The notes under the pieces are model-generated. The model was given only the letters and a program-made list of their open reading frames with translations. It did no database searches and was not told the DNA's origin. The position numbers were made by a program, and so were the translations under genes. This document shows, one piece after another, positions 55,190 to 64,000 of a stretch of 64,000 nt of DNA; position 1 is the first letter of the stretch; the number at the start of each line of letters is the position of its first letter. Source of the stretch: Saprospiraceae bacterium (GTDB taxonomy: Bacteria; Bacteroidota; Bacteroidia; Chitinophagales; Saprospiraceae); assembly GCA_013214355.1 (NCBI GenBank), contig JABSSL010000091.1:1-64000 (forward strand), in the 5' to 3' direction.

Positions 55190-56245
55190 ATGGCGAGTAA
55201 GCTGAGTTTTGAAGAAAAGTACGATGTTATAGTCCGAAGAGACACTACTTATGCAGGTATCTTCTTTGTAGCGGTTAAGACTACCGGAATCTTTTGCCGA
55301 CCAGGTTGCACCGCTCGGACTCCTAAATCTAAAAATGTCCTGTTCTATGATACTTCACATGAAGCTATCATAAACGGATATCGTCCTTGTAAGATTTGTA
55401 AGCCGCTGGAAGAACTTGGAGCTACACCTGATTATATCCAGAAGATACTAGATGAACTAGAAGCTCATCCCTACCGAAGATTAAAGGACTGGGACCTGCG
55501 ACAGCGAGGGATTGAACCTAGCCAGATCCGGCGTTGGTTTAAGAAGAACCATAATATGACTTTTCAAGCCTACCAGAGGCTGTATCGGATTAATGGTGCA
55601 TTTACTAAAATTAGCAACGGAGAATCCATCACACATACAGCTTATGATATTGGCTTTGAATCGATCAGCGGTTTCAATGATTCTTTTAAATCAACCTTTG
55701 ATCATGCCCCGTCTCAGGAAAAGGGAAAAACAGTCATTCAGTTGATTCGTTTTACCACTCCAATTGGCCCCATGTTCGCCGGAGCGACCTCTACCGGAGT
55801 ATGCCTGACTGAGTTCACGGACCGACCTATGCTAGAGACGGAGTTCAAGGATCTGAAGAAGCGTTTAAATGCCGTTATCTTACCAGGTGAGAACAAGCAT
55901 CTGGTACAATTACAGCAAGAACTAGCCGAATACTTCGAAGGGAAACGCAAAGTGTTCACCGTTCCACTACATACTCCTGGTTCAGCTTTTTCACAATCTG
56001 TATGGCAACTCTTGCGTACGATTCCTTTTGGTGCTACCCGGACGTATAAAGAGCAAGCTGAAAAACTGGGTAAACCCAAAGGTGTTAGGGCCGTTGGCCG
56101 GGCGAACGGCCTAAACAAGATTGCGATTGTCATCCCTTGCCATCGAGTACTGGGCAGTAATGGTGAATTGGTGGGTTACGGAGGAGGAAAGGGGCGTAAA
56201 AAATGGCTGTTGGATCATGAGCGAATGCATGCGATGAGTACCTAG
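55190..56245 (+). CDS. ada: bifunctional transcriptional activator/DNA repair enzyme Ada
   Basis: 351 residues with all three Ada parts. The N-terminal zinc domain has four Cys (Cys36, Cys40, Cys67, Cys70; FCRPGCTART then PCKIC), of which Cys36 accepts methyl groups from phosphotriesters and switches the protein to an activator. An AraC-type helix-turn-helix spans about 90-175 (IRRWFKKNHNMTFQAYQRL...AYDIGFESISGFNDSFKSTF). The O6-methylguanine-DNA methyltransferase domain ends with IPCHRVLG, acceptor Cys317. It repairs alkylated DNA and probably activates its own gene in the adaptive response. All key residues are present. Confidence 0.93.
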   Translation: MASKLSFEEKYDVIVRRDTTYAGIFFVAVKTTGIFCRPGCTARTPKSKNVLFYDTSHEAIINGYRPCKICKPLEELGATPDYIQKILDELEAHPYRRLKDWDLRQRGIEPSQIRRWFKKNHNMTFQAYQRLYRINGAFTKISNGESITHTAYDIGFESISGFNDSFKSTFDHAPSQEKGKTVIQLIRFTTPIGPMFAGATSTGVCLTEFTDRPMLETEFKDLKKRLNAVILPGENKHLVQLQQELAEYFEGKRKVFTVPLHTPGSAFSQSVWQLLRTIPFGATRTYKEQAEKLGKPKGVRAVGRANGLNKIAIVIPCHRVLGSNGELVGYGGGKGRKKWLLDHERMHAMST

Positions 56246-56305
56246 TCTTCCATCAAGAAATAGCTATCTTGTCCCCTGAAGATTCCTTGATTCAAACCTA
56301 TCGAT

Positions 56306-56692
56306 ATGTCTAACCCAATTCTTGGATTGCGTACTTGTATCTACAAAGTAGCCAGTTTGTCTGAGGCTAAAGCCTGGTATGCCAAAGTTTTCGAAACTCA
56401 ACCTTATTTTGATGAGCCCTTCTACGTAGGGTTTAGTATTGGTGGCTATGAGTTGGGCTTAATGCCAGAGGAGAAGCCCACAACAGCAAAGGTTGATACC
56501 GTGTTGACTTATTGGGGCGTGGAAGATATTCAGCAAAAGTATACCTCCCTCTTAGAAGCTGGGGCAAGCAAGCACGAAGAACCCCATAACGTTGGGGGAG
56601 AGTTGATGGTGGCTACGGCCAAAGATCCTTGGGGAAATATTATTGGCTTAATCTATAATCCCTATTTTAAATTGCCCGCGACTGAAAAGTAA
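56306..56692 (+). CDS. VOC-superfamily (glyoxalase/bleomycin resistance-like) protein
   Basis: A 128-residue protein of the vicinal oxygen chelate fold, made of two beta-alpha-beta-beta-beta modules: CIYKVASLSEAKAWYAKVF...GYELGLM and YWGVEDIQQKYTSLLEAGASKHEEPHNVGG...DPWGNIIGLIYNP. Candidate metal ligands are a His or Glu in the second module (HEEPH) and a late Glu equivalent replaced by Gly/Leu, so metal binding is uncertain. Reaction unknown. It lies just after ada, with 60 bp between them. Confidence 0.85.
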   Translation: MSNPILGLRTCIYKVASLSEAKAWYAKVFETQPYFDEPFYVGFSIGGYELGLMPEEKPTTAKVDTVLTYWGVEDIQQKYTSLLEAGASKHEEPHNVGGELMVATAKDPWGNIIGLIYNPYFKLPATEK

Positions 56693-56828
56693 AAACGAAA
56701 CACATCCTGTAGGACAATGATCCGGGCAATTGGTACATTGACTACTCACTTTTCCGCGTTCACTCAAGTACTATTGCCTTCCGCAAGCGAAAGTCCTAAC
56801 TTTGTTGCTAGACACCAACTAAAACCAT

Positions 56829-59135
56829 ATGAATGAAGATCACAAGAAGATCGAAAAACTCTTCGCTCGTCTTCAGTACTTGGATCAGCAGCAAGAACGT
56901 TTTGCCAGAGAAATAGATGCTATTAAGCATGAACTGAACAAATTAAAGGCGAAAACAGCTTACCCGGAACCGCTGGAAGCTCTGGTGGATCCTACTCCGC
57001 CCCCCATACCTGCTGAGACGGCTACGCGCTTGTCCACTTCTACCGCACGAAAGGAGACCAAAATTCCAATGCCCAAAGCGGCTAAGGAATCGGGTGGTTT
57101 AGAGAAGTATATTGGGGAAAACCTCTTCAGTAAACTAGGGATAGCGATTATCATCATTGGCGTCGGAATTGGGGCTAAGTTTGCTATTGACAATGAATTA
57201 ATCAGTCCTGCGTTACGTGTCATTCTGGGCTATCTTGTTGGTTTTGTGCTCTTGGGGGTAGCGATCCGTCTGAAAGCAAAGTACCATACTTACAGTGCAG
57301 TATTGTTGAGTGGAGCCATGGCGATCTTTTACTTCATGACCTATGTTAGCCATAGCTTCTATGAGTTTCTGCCGGATCTTCCTGCCTTTGGTGCCATGGT
57401 AGCTGTGACTATAGGGACCGTGGTCGCTGCGGTCTATTACAAGGAGCAAGTAATTGCCCTGATTGGGCAGGTGGGGGCGTATGCAGTTCCTTTCTTGCTG
57501 AGCGATGGTTCAGACGATATGGCTACCTTATTCACCTACATGGCGATTATCAATGTAGGAATCCTTTTTGTGGCTTTTCGTCAATATTGGAAGGTACTAT
57601 ACGTTTCTGCTTTTGCCTTAAGTTGGATGTTTCTCCTTGCTTGGATTCTATTCGGATATGATGGAGTAGAGGAATTCGGTCTGGCATTTACCTTTGCGGT
57701 TATCTTTTTCGTCTTGTTCTATTTGACCTTTTTGGCTTACAAGTTGGTGCGGGCGGAAAAGTATCAACTACTGGATGTTTTTCTTTTACTCAGCAACTCT
57801 TTCATCTTTTTTGGTATCGGTTATGGATTATGGGCGCAGCATGCAGCGCTTGATTCCATGTTGGGTTTATTTGCCATCGTCAATGGCCTTATTCACCTAA
57901 TGGTCGGAACCCTGATTTACACCAATGATAAGGCCGATAAGAATGTGCTCCTATTGGTAATCGGCCTAGTGGTACTTTTCTTTACCCTTGCTATTCCTAT
58001 TCAACTCGATGGAAATTGGGTAACGCTTCTGTGGTTGATCGAAGGGGCTCTTTTACTGGTAATCGGCAGGCTGCGATCCGCTGAGCTGTATGAAAAATTA
58101 GCTTATCCGATTCTTACTTTATCCTTCCTAAGTCTACTACAAGATTGGGGAGATGCCTATTGGACGGCAGCTTTTGATGAGGCCAAGACTTTCAGGCCTA
58201 TCCTCAATATAGGGTTCTTTAGTACCTGTATAGCCGTTGCGGTGTATAGTACAGTTCTATGGCTTAAACAGCAGAGTAAGGCACCTTCTACTTTTAAGCC
58301 GGCAAGCATCTGGGCTATCTGGGGCAAGTTTATGCTTCCCGGCTTTTTGATTGTTTGTGTTTACAGTCTCTTCGGACAAGAAATTTCTTTGTATTGGAAT
58401 GAGAAAATTAAAGTCTTGCAGGCTGTACAGGGCGAACGTACGCTACAACAGGACTATCGAAATTTGGGCATAAGCTGGCGGTTTACCTATACGATAGTTT
58501 TTATGATAGGTATGGCTTTGGTCAATGATTATTTCGTAAAATCTAAGGTCTTAGCACAGGTCAATCTACTGTTGAAGGGATTGCTAGTCTTATTTTTCTT
58601 GATTGCTGGTCTGCAAGTTCTGACGGCTTTGCGCGAAAGTTACTATGAATATCTTGGCAGTAGGTCTTTACTCTATCTTTGGGTGCGCTACATTGCACTA
58701 GGATTGTTGGGGCTTCTATTGTATCGAGCTAAGCAATCCTTGCATTATTGGGAAATGCAGAACCGCTGGGGCAAGGTCTTTGATGTCTCCTTACACTTCG
58801 TGGTATTGCTGATCGTAAGTAACGAATGGCTCAATTGGGGGACCACTTTCAAGCTAGGAGAATCCTATAAGTTGGGCCTCAGTATCCTTTGGGGACTGTA
58901 TGCCTTGTTTCTAATTGTGTTGGGGATTTGGCGTAATAAGGCCTATTTGAGGATTGGAGCGATTGGGCTCTTTGGCATTACCTTGTTGAAATTGTTTTTC
59001 TACGATATTGCTCATCTACCAACCTTGCCAAAGACAGTCATTTTCCTAGCCTTAGGTAGTTTATTGTTGTTGATTTCATTTTTATACAATAAGTATCGGA
59101 CTACTTTGTTTGATGAACAAGCGGAGACTTTTTAG
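56829..59135 (+). CDS. DUF2339 polytopic membrane protein
   Basis: A 768-residue protein. The N-terminal about 40 residues are a charged coiled coil (HKKIEKLFARLQYLDQQQERFAREIDAIKHELNKLKAK), then a Pro-rich linker, then roughly 20 or more closely spaced hydrophobic segments from about residue 100. LEKYIGENLFSKLGIAIIIIGVGIGAKFAIDNELISP is the DUF2339 signature. The family is of unknown function, widespread in Bacteroidota, and probably an inner-membrane protein involved in envelope processes (inference). Convergent with the ABC permease gene; a long bidirectional terminator follows. Confidence 0.9.
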   Translation: MNEDHKKIEKLFARLQYLDQQQERFAREIDAIKHELNKLKAKTAYPEPLEALVDPTPPPIPAETATRLSTSTARKETKIPMPKAAKESGGLEKYIGENLFSKLGIAIIIIGVGIGAKFAIDNELISPALRVILGYLVGFVLLGVAIRLKAKYHTYSAVLLSGAMAIFYFMTYVSHSFYEFLPDLPAFGAMVAVTIGTVVAAVYYKEQVIALIGQVGAYAVPFLLSDGSDDMATLFTYMAIINVGILFVAFRQYWKVLYVSAFALSWMFLLAWILFGYDGVEEFGLAFTFAVIFFVLFYLTFLAYKLVRAEKYQLLDVFLLLSNSFIFFGIGYGLWAQHAALDSMLGLFAIVNGLIHLMVGTLIYTNDKADKNVLLLVIGLVVLFFTLAIPIQLDGNWVTLLWLIEGALLLVIGRLRSAELYEKLAYPILTLSFLSLLQDWGDAYWTAAFDEAKTFRPILNIGFFSTCIAVAVYSTVLWLKQQSKAPSTFKPASIWAIWGKFMLPGFLIVCVYSLFGQEISLYWNEKIKVLQAVQGERTLQQDYRNLGISWRFTYTIVFMIGMALVNDYFVKSKVLAQVNLLLKGLLVLFFLIAGLQVLTALRESYYEYLGSRSLLYLWVRYIALGLLGLLLYRAKQSLHYWEMQNRWGKVFDVSLHFVVLLIVSNEWLNWGTTFKLGESYKLGLSILWGLYALFLIVLGIWRNKAYLRIGAIGLFGITLLKLFFYDIAHLPTLPKTVIFLALGSLLLLISFLYNKYRTTLFDEQAETF

Positions 59136-59137
59136 GT

Positions 59138-59193
59138 GTGGCGGGATACGCCTATTTGAGCATTATAGGCTATTCCTAGGCGTATCCCACCAC
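59138..59193. terminator. bidirectional terminator
   Basis: A 17-bp inverted repeat with one mismatch (59138-59154 and 59177-59193) around a 22-nt loop sits between the convergent DUF2339 and ABC permease genes. Confidence 0.78.
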
Positions 59194-59224
59194 GCTGCTA
59201 TTAGTAAAAGGTGTAAAATTCTGT

Positions 59225-61888
59225 TTACTCTGTGCGTAAGTTGTCTATGGGCGGATCAATGGCTGCTTTTAGGGACTCAAAACTTACCGTTAGAATGGCA
59301 ATCAAGAGGGTTATACCCCCTGCGATCAAGAAGATATCCCAGGTGATATCAATGCCGTAAGTGTAATCTTCTAGCCATTTCCCCATGAGGTACCAACCGA
59401 TTGGCATTGAAATGATAAAAGCTACTCCAACCAGTTGTAAGAAGTATCGAGTCAATAACTTAAACAGGCTCACGGTTGAAGCGCCTAGTACCTTTCGAAT
59501 ACTAACTTCTTTTTTCCGCTGCTCCACCATAAAAGAGGAGAGGGCAAAAAGGCCTAGACAGGCGATGATGATAGCTAGAAGTGAAAAGCCTGTAAATATC
59601 TTTCTGGTTCGTTCTACCCCTTCGTACATATTGGCAAATCGTTCATCCAAAAAGGTATAGCGAATCGGTTGATTGGGTAAAAAGTTATCCCAAACAGCAG
59701 TCATTTCCGTAATGGCATCGCTTACCTGCTCTGCTTCTAACTTTACTGCAAGGCTGGCTGGCGTATCCTTGACCAGTTCCACACATAGCGGGGTAATACG
59801 ACCTTTCATCGACTCGAAATGAAAGTCCTCCATGACGCCGATGATGGTAAAAGGCGGTCTAAAACCATTGGTTACGCGCTGACCTATCGGGTTTTCAAGT
59901 CCCATTCTCTTGGCCATCCGGCGATTTATGATCAAGGCAGTAGCGTCGCTGGCAATGTCTTTGGAAAAATTTCGCCCTTCCGCCAATTGGATGCCAAGTG
60001 TAGCAATATAATCCTCGTCCACCTCCCATATTTGAGCTCCAACGCCTAGCTCTTCTTGCTCCTTTCCTTCTTTCCAAAATGAATTTGCGTCTCGTTTCGA
60101 ATCAGAGACGGGGAGGTAGTTGCTGGCAGAGGCGCTCCTGATCGAACTGAGCTGTAGGAGCTGTTCCTTTAAAGTAGGTAATTGTTCCCCTAGGGTATTG
60201 GTGCCGTGCAATATCATGACTTGTTGCTTTTCATACCCCAATTCCTTGTTGAGAATGAAATTCATCTGACGAGAGACTACAAAAGCACTGATGATTAGGA
60301 TTACTGATATACTAAACTGAAGAACAACTAAAGTTCCTTGTAATCTCTTGTTTTTGCTGCCCAGACTTAAGCTCCCTTTTAGTACTTGAATAGGCCGAAA
60401 TCTCGATAGGTATAGGGAAGGATATAGACCGGCGAGGAAGGCTACAAATAGGAGAGAGACCGTGAGCATTGGATAAAATCGCCAATCTGTCCAGGGGATT
60501 GTTAAGCTTTTTCCCGCAATTGAATTGAAAAACGGTAGGGTCGCACTTGCAAATAGTAACCCCAGTACAAATGCTAATAGACTGAATAAGACCGATTCGG
60601 TCAGAAATTGACGAATTAGGTTAGATCGGAAGGAACCGACTACTTTCCTCAAGCCGACTTCCTTAGCTCGATTGGCAGACTTAGCAGTGGATAGATTGAT
60701 GAAGTTGATCACTGCTAGGAGGAGAATCAGGATAGCAATTCCTCCGAATAGCCAAACAATTCTAATGTCGCTGTGTCGATTGTGATCATCAATTCCTTTT
60801 GAGTGCAAGTGGATATCTCGAATCGGTTGTAGTTCAAAGCTATAGTGTTGCGCTATCTCCTCCGCTCCTTGACTGTTTTGGCGCCGAAAGAAAGGCACCA
60901 GGTAGTCGTCTCTAATGGATAAAAGCTTCGGTGTTAGCGCCGATGCTGAGGCTCCGGGTTTCAAGCGGATATAGGTATTATAATTGCTGCAGCACCAATT
61001 AGTTTGTTCTCCTGGCCAAAATTCTACTCCTACCAAGGTGAGAAAGAAATCGTGTTTCAAATGCACATTTGGAGGAAAATCTTCCATCACACCTCCCACC
61101 TTGTAGGGTTCATCAAGTTTTTCGTTCAAAATAACGGTCTCACCCACCGGATCTTGATTGGGAAAGTATTTATCGGCTACTTTCCGTGAAATGACAATAC
61201 TATTCGGTTCTGCTAAGGCACTTTCTACAGAACCATACACCATGTCTATTTCCAGAATGTCCAGTAGGGAGGGATCTGCATAGGCAAAGGTTGATTCATG
61301 GTTGTTTTCAGCTGCAGAGAGGGGACGAAACTGATTACTCCCTGCATTGTACCAATCGTAAGGTACAAGTCGGGCAACAGTTTCAATCTCGGGAAAATCC
61401 TTAGTTAATACATCTGCAATGGGGGCTTGGAAAGCAGTCCCTTTCGTCACTTCTCCTCGGCTATCATCCCGATTGACTAAGCGATAAATCCTATCTCCTT
61501 GCTGGTAGTGGTTGTCGAACCCCAATTCATCTTGGATGAAAAGCGCAATGAGTAGGCAGGCAGTGATACCTAAGGCAAAACCACCAATTTTAATGGAAGT
61601 ATACATTTTGTGGCGAAGCAAATTGCGCCAAGCCACTTTCAAATAGTTTTGTAACATAGCGTAGGACATAAATTGAGCAAACCAGTCGCTTCGGAGAGCA
61701 AAAGGCCGGATATAATTAAATACTTGATACCAATATTGAAGCCTGGCCCGACGGCGCGAAGTCTTTGCGACTTCCTTTTCGAATTTTTCCAATAGGTCTC
61801 CTTCCACTTCCTCGATAAGTTCATCTTTGAGAAACCAGAGCAGGAAACGGTGGGCCCACTTCGGGGGATTTTCCTTGTTGATACGCAT
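59225..61888 (-). CDS. ABC transporter permease, FtsX/MacB-type with prefix domain
   Basis: An 887-residue inner-membrane permease. The N-terminal about 75 residues are the permease prefix domain 2 (WAHRFLLWFLKDELIEEVEGDLLEKFEKEV), then come a MacB_PCD periplasmic domain, FtsX domain (about 395-520), second periplasmic domain, and C-terminal FtsX domain with four transmembrane helices. GLRKVVGS and SIRKVLGAS are the coupling-helix motifs that contact an ATPase; no ATPase gene is nearby. Such transporters of Bacteroidota often confer resistance to antimicrobial peptides or move lipoprotein-like substrates (inference). Its start lies 4 bp after the PadR stop, so PadR regulates it in one operon. 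Confidence 0.9.
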   Translation of the reverse strand: MRINKENPPKWAHRFLLWFLKDELIEEVEGDLLEKFEKEVAKTSRRRARLQYWYQVFNYIRPFALRSDWFAQFMSYAMLQNYLKVAWRNLLRHKMYTSIKIGGFALGITACLLIALFIQDELGFDNHYQQGDRIYRLVNRDDSRGEVTKGTAFQAPIADVLTKDFPEIETVARLVPYDWYNAGSNQFRPLSAAENNHESTFAYADPSLLDILEIDMVYGSVESALAEPNSIVISRKVADKYFPNQDPVGETVILNEKLDEPYKVGGVMEDFPPNVHLKHDFFLTLVGVEFWPGEQTNWCCSNYNTYIRLKPGASASALTPKLLSIRDDYLVPFFRRQNSQGAEEIAQHYSFELQPIRDIHLHSKGIDDHNRHSDIRIVWLFGGIAILILLLAVINFINLSTAKSANRAKEVGLRKVVGSFRSNLIRQFLTESVLFSLLAFVLGLLFASATLPFFNSIAGKSLTIPWTDWRFYPMLTVSLLFVAFLAGLYPSLYLSRFRPIQVLKGSLSLGSKNKRLQGTLVVLQFSISVILIISAFVVSRQMNFILNKELGYEKQQVMILHGTNTLGEQLPTLKEQLLQLSSIRSASASNYLPVSDSKRDANSFWKEGKEQEELGVGAQIWEVDEDYIATLGIQLAEGRNFSKDIASDATALIINRRMAKRMGLENPIGQRVTNGFRPPFTIIGVMEDFHFESMKGRITPLCVELVKDTPASLAVKLEAEQVSDAITEMTAVWDNFLPNQPIRYTFLDERFANMYEGVERTRKIFTGFSLLAIIIACLGLFALSSFMVEQRKKEVSIRKVLGASTVSLFKLLTRYFLQLVGVAFIISMPIGWYLMGKWLEDYTYGIDITWDIFLIAGGITLLIAILTVSFESLKAAIDPPIDNLRTE

Positions 61889-61892
61889 AGAG

Positions 61893-62237
61893 TTATAGGT
61901 TGAAACCTAAGTTTCCAGTGGATAAGGGGGGATACTGATCCCAGAGGGACTGTTTGAAGGCTTTGGACTCTGCCAAGACCCGATCACCCAGAGCGGTAAT
62001 GGAATATACCCGCTTGCGTCGGCCGCCACGAGTAGGAGAGGGGGCGCTCATTTCAGAATCCAGAAAGCCTTTTTTCTCTAATCTACTTACGGTAGAATGG
62101 ACGGCTCCAATAGATACAGACCGGCCAGTTTGGTTTTCAAATTCTTCGGCTAGCTTAAAGGCATAGGCCTCATCATGAAGGATGCCAACTAAAAGAAGTA
62201 GCACCTCTTCAAATTCTCCAAGTTTTGTTTCTTTCAT
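61893..62237 (-). CDS. PadR-family transcriptional regulator
   Basis: A 114-residue winged-helix repressor: helix-turn-helix at about 20-70 (LAEEFENQTGRSVSIGAVHSTVSRLEKKGFL), a wing with GGRRKRVYSITALGDRVL, and a helical tail for dimerisation. The family usually represses transport genes until a toxic compound or antibiotic is sensed. It heads the operon with the ABC permease. The promoter region contains a perfect 20-bp inverted repeat bracketing a -7 element, a strong candidate for its own operator. Confidence 0.9.
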   Translation of the reverse strand: MKETKLGEFEEVLLLLVGILHDEAYAFKLAEEFENQTGRSVSIGAVHSTVSRLEKKGFLDSEMSAPSPTRGGRRKRVYSITALGDRVLAESKAFKQSLWDQYPPLSTGNLGFNL

Positions 62238-62240
62238 TTT

Positions 62241-62306
62241 TTTGTTACTAGATTGTAGAACAAATATAGGAGACTTTTTTGATTTATTCTACAATCTAGT
62301 AACAAA
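62241..62306 (-). promoter_or_regulatory. promoter and 20-bp inverted-repeat operator of the PadR/permease operon
   Basis: TTTGTTACTAGATTGTAGAA at 62241-62260 recurs as its exact complement at 62287-62306, with a 26-nt spacer. On the minus strand the spacer contains TATATTTG (62261-62268), a -7 element, just before the PadR start at 62237. Binding at either or both arms would block the promoter, fitting autorepression by PadR. Each arm may be one dimer site. Confidence 0.75.
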
Positions 62307-62358
62307 TCACAAATATCTAGCAGAACTTACCGCACAAGTAGAAGGGGTTTTTTGCTGT

Positions 62359-62380
62359 ATTAGACACAAAAGTGTCTAAT
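62359..62380. promoter_or_regulatory. 9-bp palindrome upstream of the MOSC gene
   Basis: ATTAGACAC (62359-62367), 4 A residues, and GTGTCTAAT (62372-62380) form a perfect hairpin or operator in the region between PadR and MOSC; there is no T-run. Confidence 0.5.
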
Positions 62381-62479
62381 TTGTAGAATTGTCCAGGGAA
62401 TTTGTCAAAGAAGAATTATTTTTGGTTTCTCCTCTCAAGAGCAGGCTTAAAACAGGATCTTTAATACAAACAGAACCGA

Positions 62480-62983
62480 ATGGCTAGAACAGTGAATATC
62501 AAGGATTTGATCAATACTTTACCGCAAGTGGGAAAAGTATCGTGGATTGGGATTCGTCCAGGGAAGCGGGAAGAAGTAGAGGAGGTAGCAGAGGTAGAAG
62601 TATCAATAGAGGGAGGTTTGAAAGGGGATCACTATCATGGCCGGAGCAAAAAAAGACAAGTGACCTTGATCCAGTCAGAGCATTTGCAAGCAGTAGCCAC
62701 CTTGCTTTCTAAAGACCAAATTGATCCAGCCTTGACGCGACGAAATATCGTTGTATCTGGTATCAATTTATTGGCGCTACAGGATCAACGTTTCCAAATT
62801 GGGGAAGCGATTCTGGAGACTACAGGTCTGTGTTATCCTTGTTCTAGAATGGAAGAGAACCTTGGCGCAGGCGGGTACAATGCCATGCGTGGATATGGCG
62901 GAATCAATGCTCGTGTTATTGCTGATGGAGTGATTAAGCAGGGAGACGCAGTGACCTTGTTACCTCGTGATTCAGCACAATAG
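62480..62983 (+). CDS. MOSC-domain protein
   Basis: A 167-residue protein with the MOSC (molybdenum cofactor sulfurase C-terminal) fold, a small beta-barrel that handles persulfide sulfur or molybdopterin. Residues about 20-160 show the family features GLKGDHYHG, RRNIVVSG and the conserved Cys118 in GLCYPCSRME (with Cys121 nearby), then GYGGINARVIADG. Possible role: molybdenum-cofactor or sulfur transfer, perhaps related to the IorAB-like enzyme far upstream, although there is no genetic link. It faces away from the PadR operon. Confidence 0.88.
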   Translation: MARTVNIKDLINTLPQVGKVSWIGIRPGKREEVEEVAEVEVSIEGGLKGDHYHGRSKKRQVTLIQSEHLQAVATLLSKDQIDPALTRRNIVVSGINLLALQDQRFQIGEAILETTGLCYPCSRMEENLGAGGYNAMRGYGGINARVIADGVIKQGDAVTLLPRDSAQ

Positions 62984-63124
62984 AAAGGAAACACAAGATC
63001 TTTAGTGATTCCACTAGCCAAATGCCCTAGTCCTACCTTCAAGCCAATAAGACGTATTCACCCCAGGCAAGCCTTATGATAAGCTCTAGAACATGCTTAT
63101 ATCATCAGTTAAAATGTGTAGAAT

Positions 63125-63859
63125 ATGAACAAAACGAAACTTTTGTTAGCGACTTGTTTTTTAGTTTCCTTCGGTCTACAGGCCCAGATTACAGATCCGG
63201 TGGCCACTGAAGTCTGGAAACCTGTACCTAGAGTCGTTAGCCCCGGCAGTGCCTCAAACACAGCTCCTTCTGATGCCATTATGCTTTTTGATGGGAAAAG
63301 TACCAGTGAATGGACCCATGGCGATGGCTCGGCTGTGAAGTGGAAAATGGGCGATGGCTTCATGACAGTTGTGAAAGGAGCTGGCGGAATTAAGACCAAG
63401 AGAAACTTTGGTGATTGCCAATTGCACGTCGAATGGAGAACACCCGCTAAGGTGATGAAAGAAGGACAAGGGAGAGGAAACAGCGGTATTTTTCTGCAAT
63501 CCCGTTACGAATTGCAAGTATTGGATAATTATGAAAATACCACCTATTCAAATGGTCAGGCCGGTAGTATCTATAAGCAATCCATTCCTTTGGTGAATGC
63601 TTGCCGACCTCCCGGTGAATGGCAAACCTATGACATCATCTACACGGCTCCTCGCTTCAATGATGATGGGGTAAAAGTAGCTTCCGCTAGAATCACGGTC
63701 TTGCATAATGGAGTATTGATTCAAAATAATACCGAAATTAAAGGGACCACAGAATACATTGGCTTACCGAAAAACAACAAGCACGGGAAGGCGCCACTCA
63801 TGCTGCAAGACCATAGCGATCCAGTTAGTTATCGAAATATCTGGATCCGTGAACTATAG
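63125..63859 (+). CDS. secreted DUF1080 (3-keto-disaccharide hydrolase-type) protein
   Basis: A 244-residue protein with a signal peptide (MNKTKLLLATCFLVSFGLQAQ) and one DUF1080 domain, a concanavalin-like jelly roll: MLFDGKSTSEWTH is its usual lead-in, followed by HVEWRTP, GNSGIFLQSRYELQVLDNYEN and IYKQ, the conserved glycan-binding/catalytic strip. Enzymes of this family hydrolyse 3-keto-glycosides or carry family-16-like activity; the catalytic residues cannot be verified here. Periplasmic or extracellular. Glycan utilisation is likely. Confidence 0.9.
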   Translation: MNKTKLLLATCFLVSFGLQAQITDPVATEVWKPVPRVVSPGSASNTAPSDAIMLFDGKSTSEWTHGDGSAVKWKMGDGFMTVVKGAGGIKTKRNFGDCQLHVEWRTPAKVMKEGQGRGNSGIFLQSRYELQVLDNYENTTYSNGQAGSIYKQSIPLVNACRPPGEWQTYDIIYTAPRFNDDGVKVASARITVLHNGVLIQNNTEIKGTTEYIGLPKNNKHGKAPLMLQDHSDPVSYRNIWIREL

Positions 63860-63883
63860 TACTTGAGGCTAATTTAACCGGAG

Positions 63884-63917
63884 ATAGCCCTGGTGAATGC
63901 TACTTCATCGGGGCTAT
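63884..63917 (+). terminator. hairpin terminator after DUF1080 gene
   Basis: ATAGCCC (63884-63890) pairs with GGGCTAT (63911-63917) with further pairing inside (GGTGAA/TTCATC); the tail TTTACAT is only moderately T-rich. Confidence 0.5.
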
Positions 63918-64000
63918 TTACATATAATTCATTGTGTAGGATAATGTAATCCGGATTGCATTATTGCATTTGCTCATTGGGATTAAGGCGTAGCTGAGTT

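Overview
This looks like a chromosomal segment from a member of the Bacteroidota, probably Saprospiria (Lewinella or Haliscomenobacter-like). The evidence is three proteins with C-terminal type IX secretion (T9SS) sorting domains, promoter -7 elements of the Bacteroidota form TAnnTTTG, and a gene set typical of the group: DUF2339, DUF1080, a Stf0 sulfotransferase, PadR with a prefixed FtsX-type permease, and Crp/Fnr regulators. Placement below phylum level is inference.

Layout. 1-20.2 kb is one enormous T9SS-secreted mosaic adhesin-like gene (>6,600 residues) with two beta-propellers, five malectin domains, thrombospondin type 3/MopE calcium-type repeats, PKD and carbohydrate-binding-like modules; its 5' end is interrupted by an in-frame TAG. 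20.4-27.8 kb holds housekeeping and accessory genes: a small membrane protein, M28 peptidase, SpoU/TrmH RNA methyltransferase, gluzincin-like protein, an isoquinoline-1-oxidoreductase-type molybdoenzyme (iorAB-like) divergent from a Crp/Fnr regulator, and a lipoprotein. 28-30.1 kb is an overlapping three-gene unit (membrane protein, DUF2625, TPR). 30.1-34.3 kb is a compact minus-strand operon that I consider a candidate defence or stress-response system: a class III nucleotide cyclase fused to a SIR2-like domain and an EAD11-like adaptor, then an nSTAND NTPase, then its winged-helix/transmembrane/LysM partner, which is split from the NTPase by one in-frame stop codon. 34.5-46.0 kb carries an SDR, a Crp/Fnr gene and peroxiredoxin separated by a perfect Fnr-type palindrome, a crystallin/propeller-like protein, and two more T9SS cargo proteins (a lysyl oxidase-like protein and an M14 carboxypeptidase).

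46.1-47.0 kb contains the clearest unusual element: an initiator tRNA(fMet) gene interrupted just before the anticodon by a 300-nt group I intron. It is followed, beyond the tRNA terminator and outside the intron, by a small PD-(D/E)XK endonuclease gene of the I-Ssp6803I type, a family known from the cyanobacterial tRNA(fMet) intron. The intron and endonuclease together look like a mobile homing unit with a rearranged architecture.

47-64 kb is ordinary: a DyP peroxidase pair, nitrilase-family amidohydrolase, M1 peptidase, DUF6695-like protein, sulfotransferase, YwbE, Ada, VOC protein, DUF2339 membrane protein, a PadR/ABC-permease operon with a strong 20-bp inverted-repeat operator around its promoter, a MOSC protein and a DUF1080 hydrolase. 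All functional statements are from reading the sequence; no database search was run.
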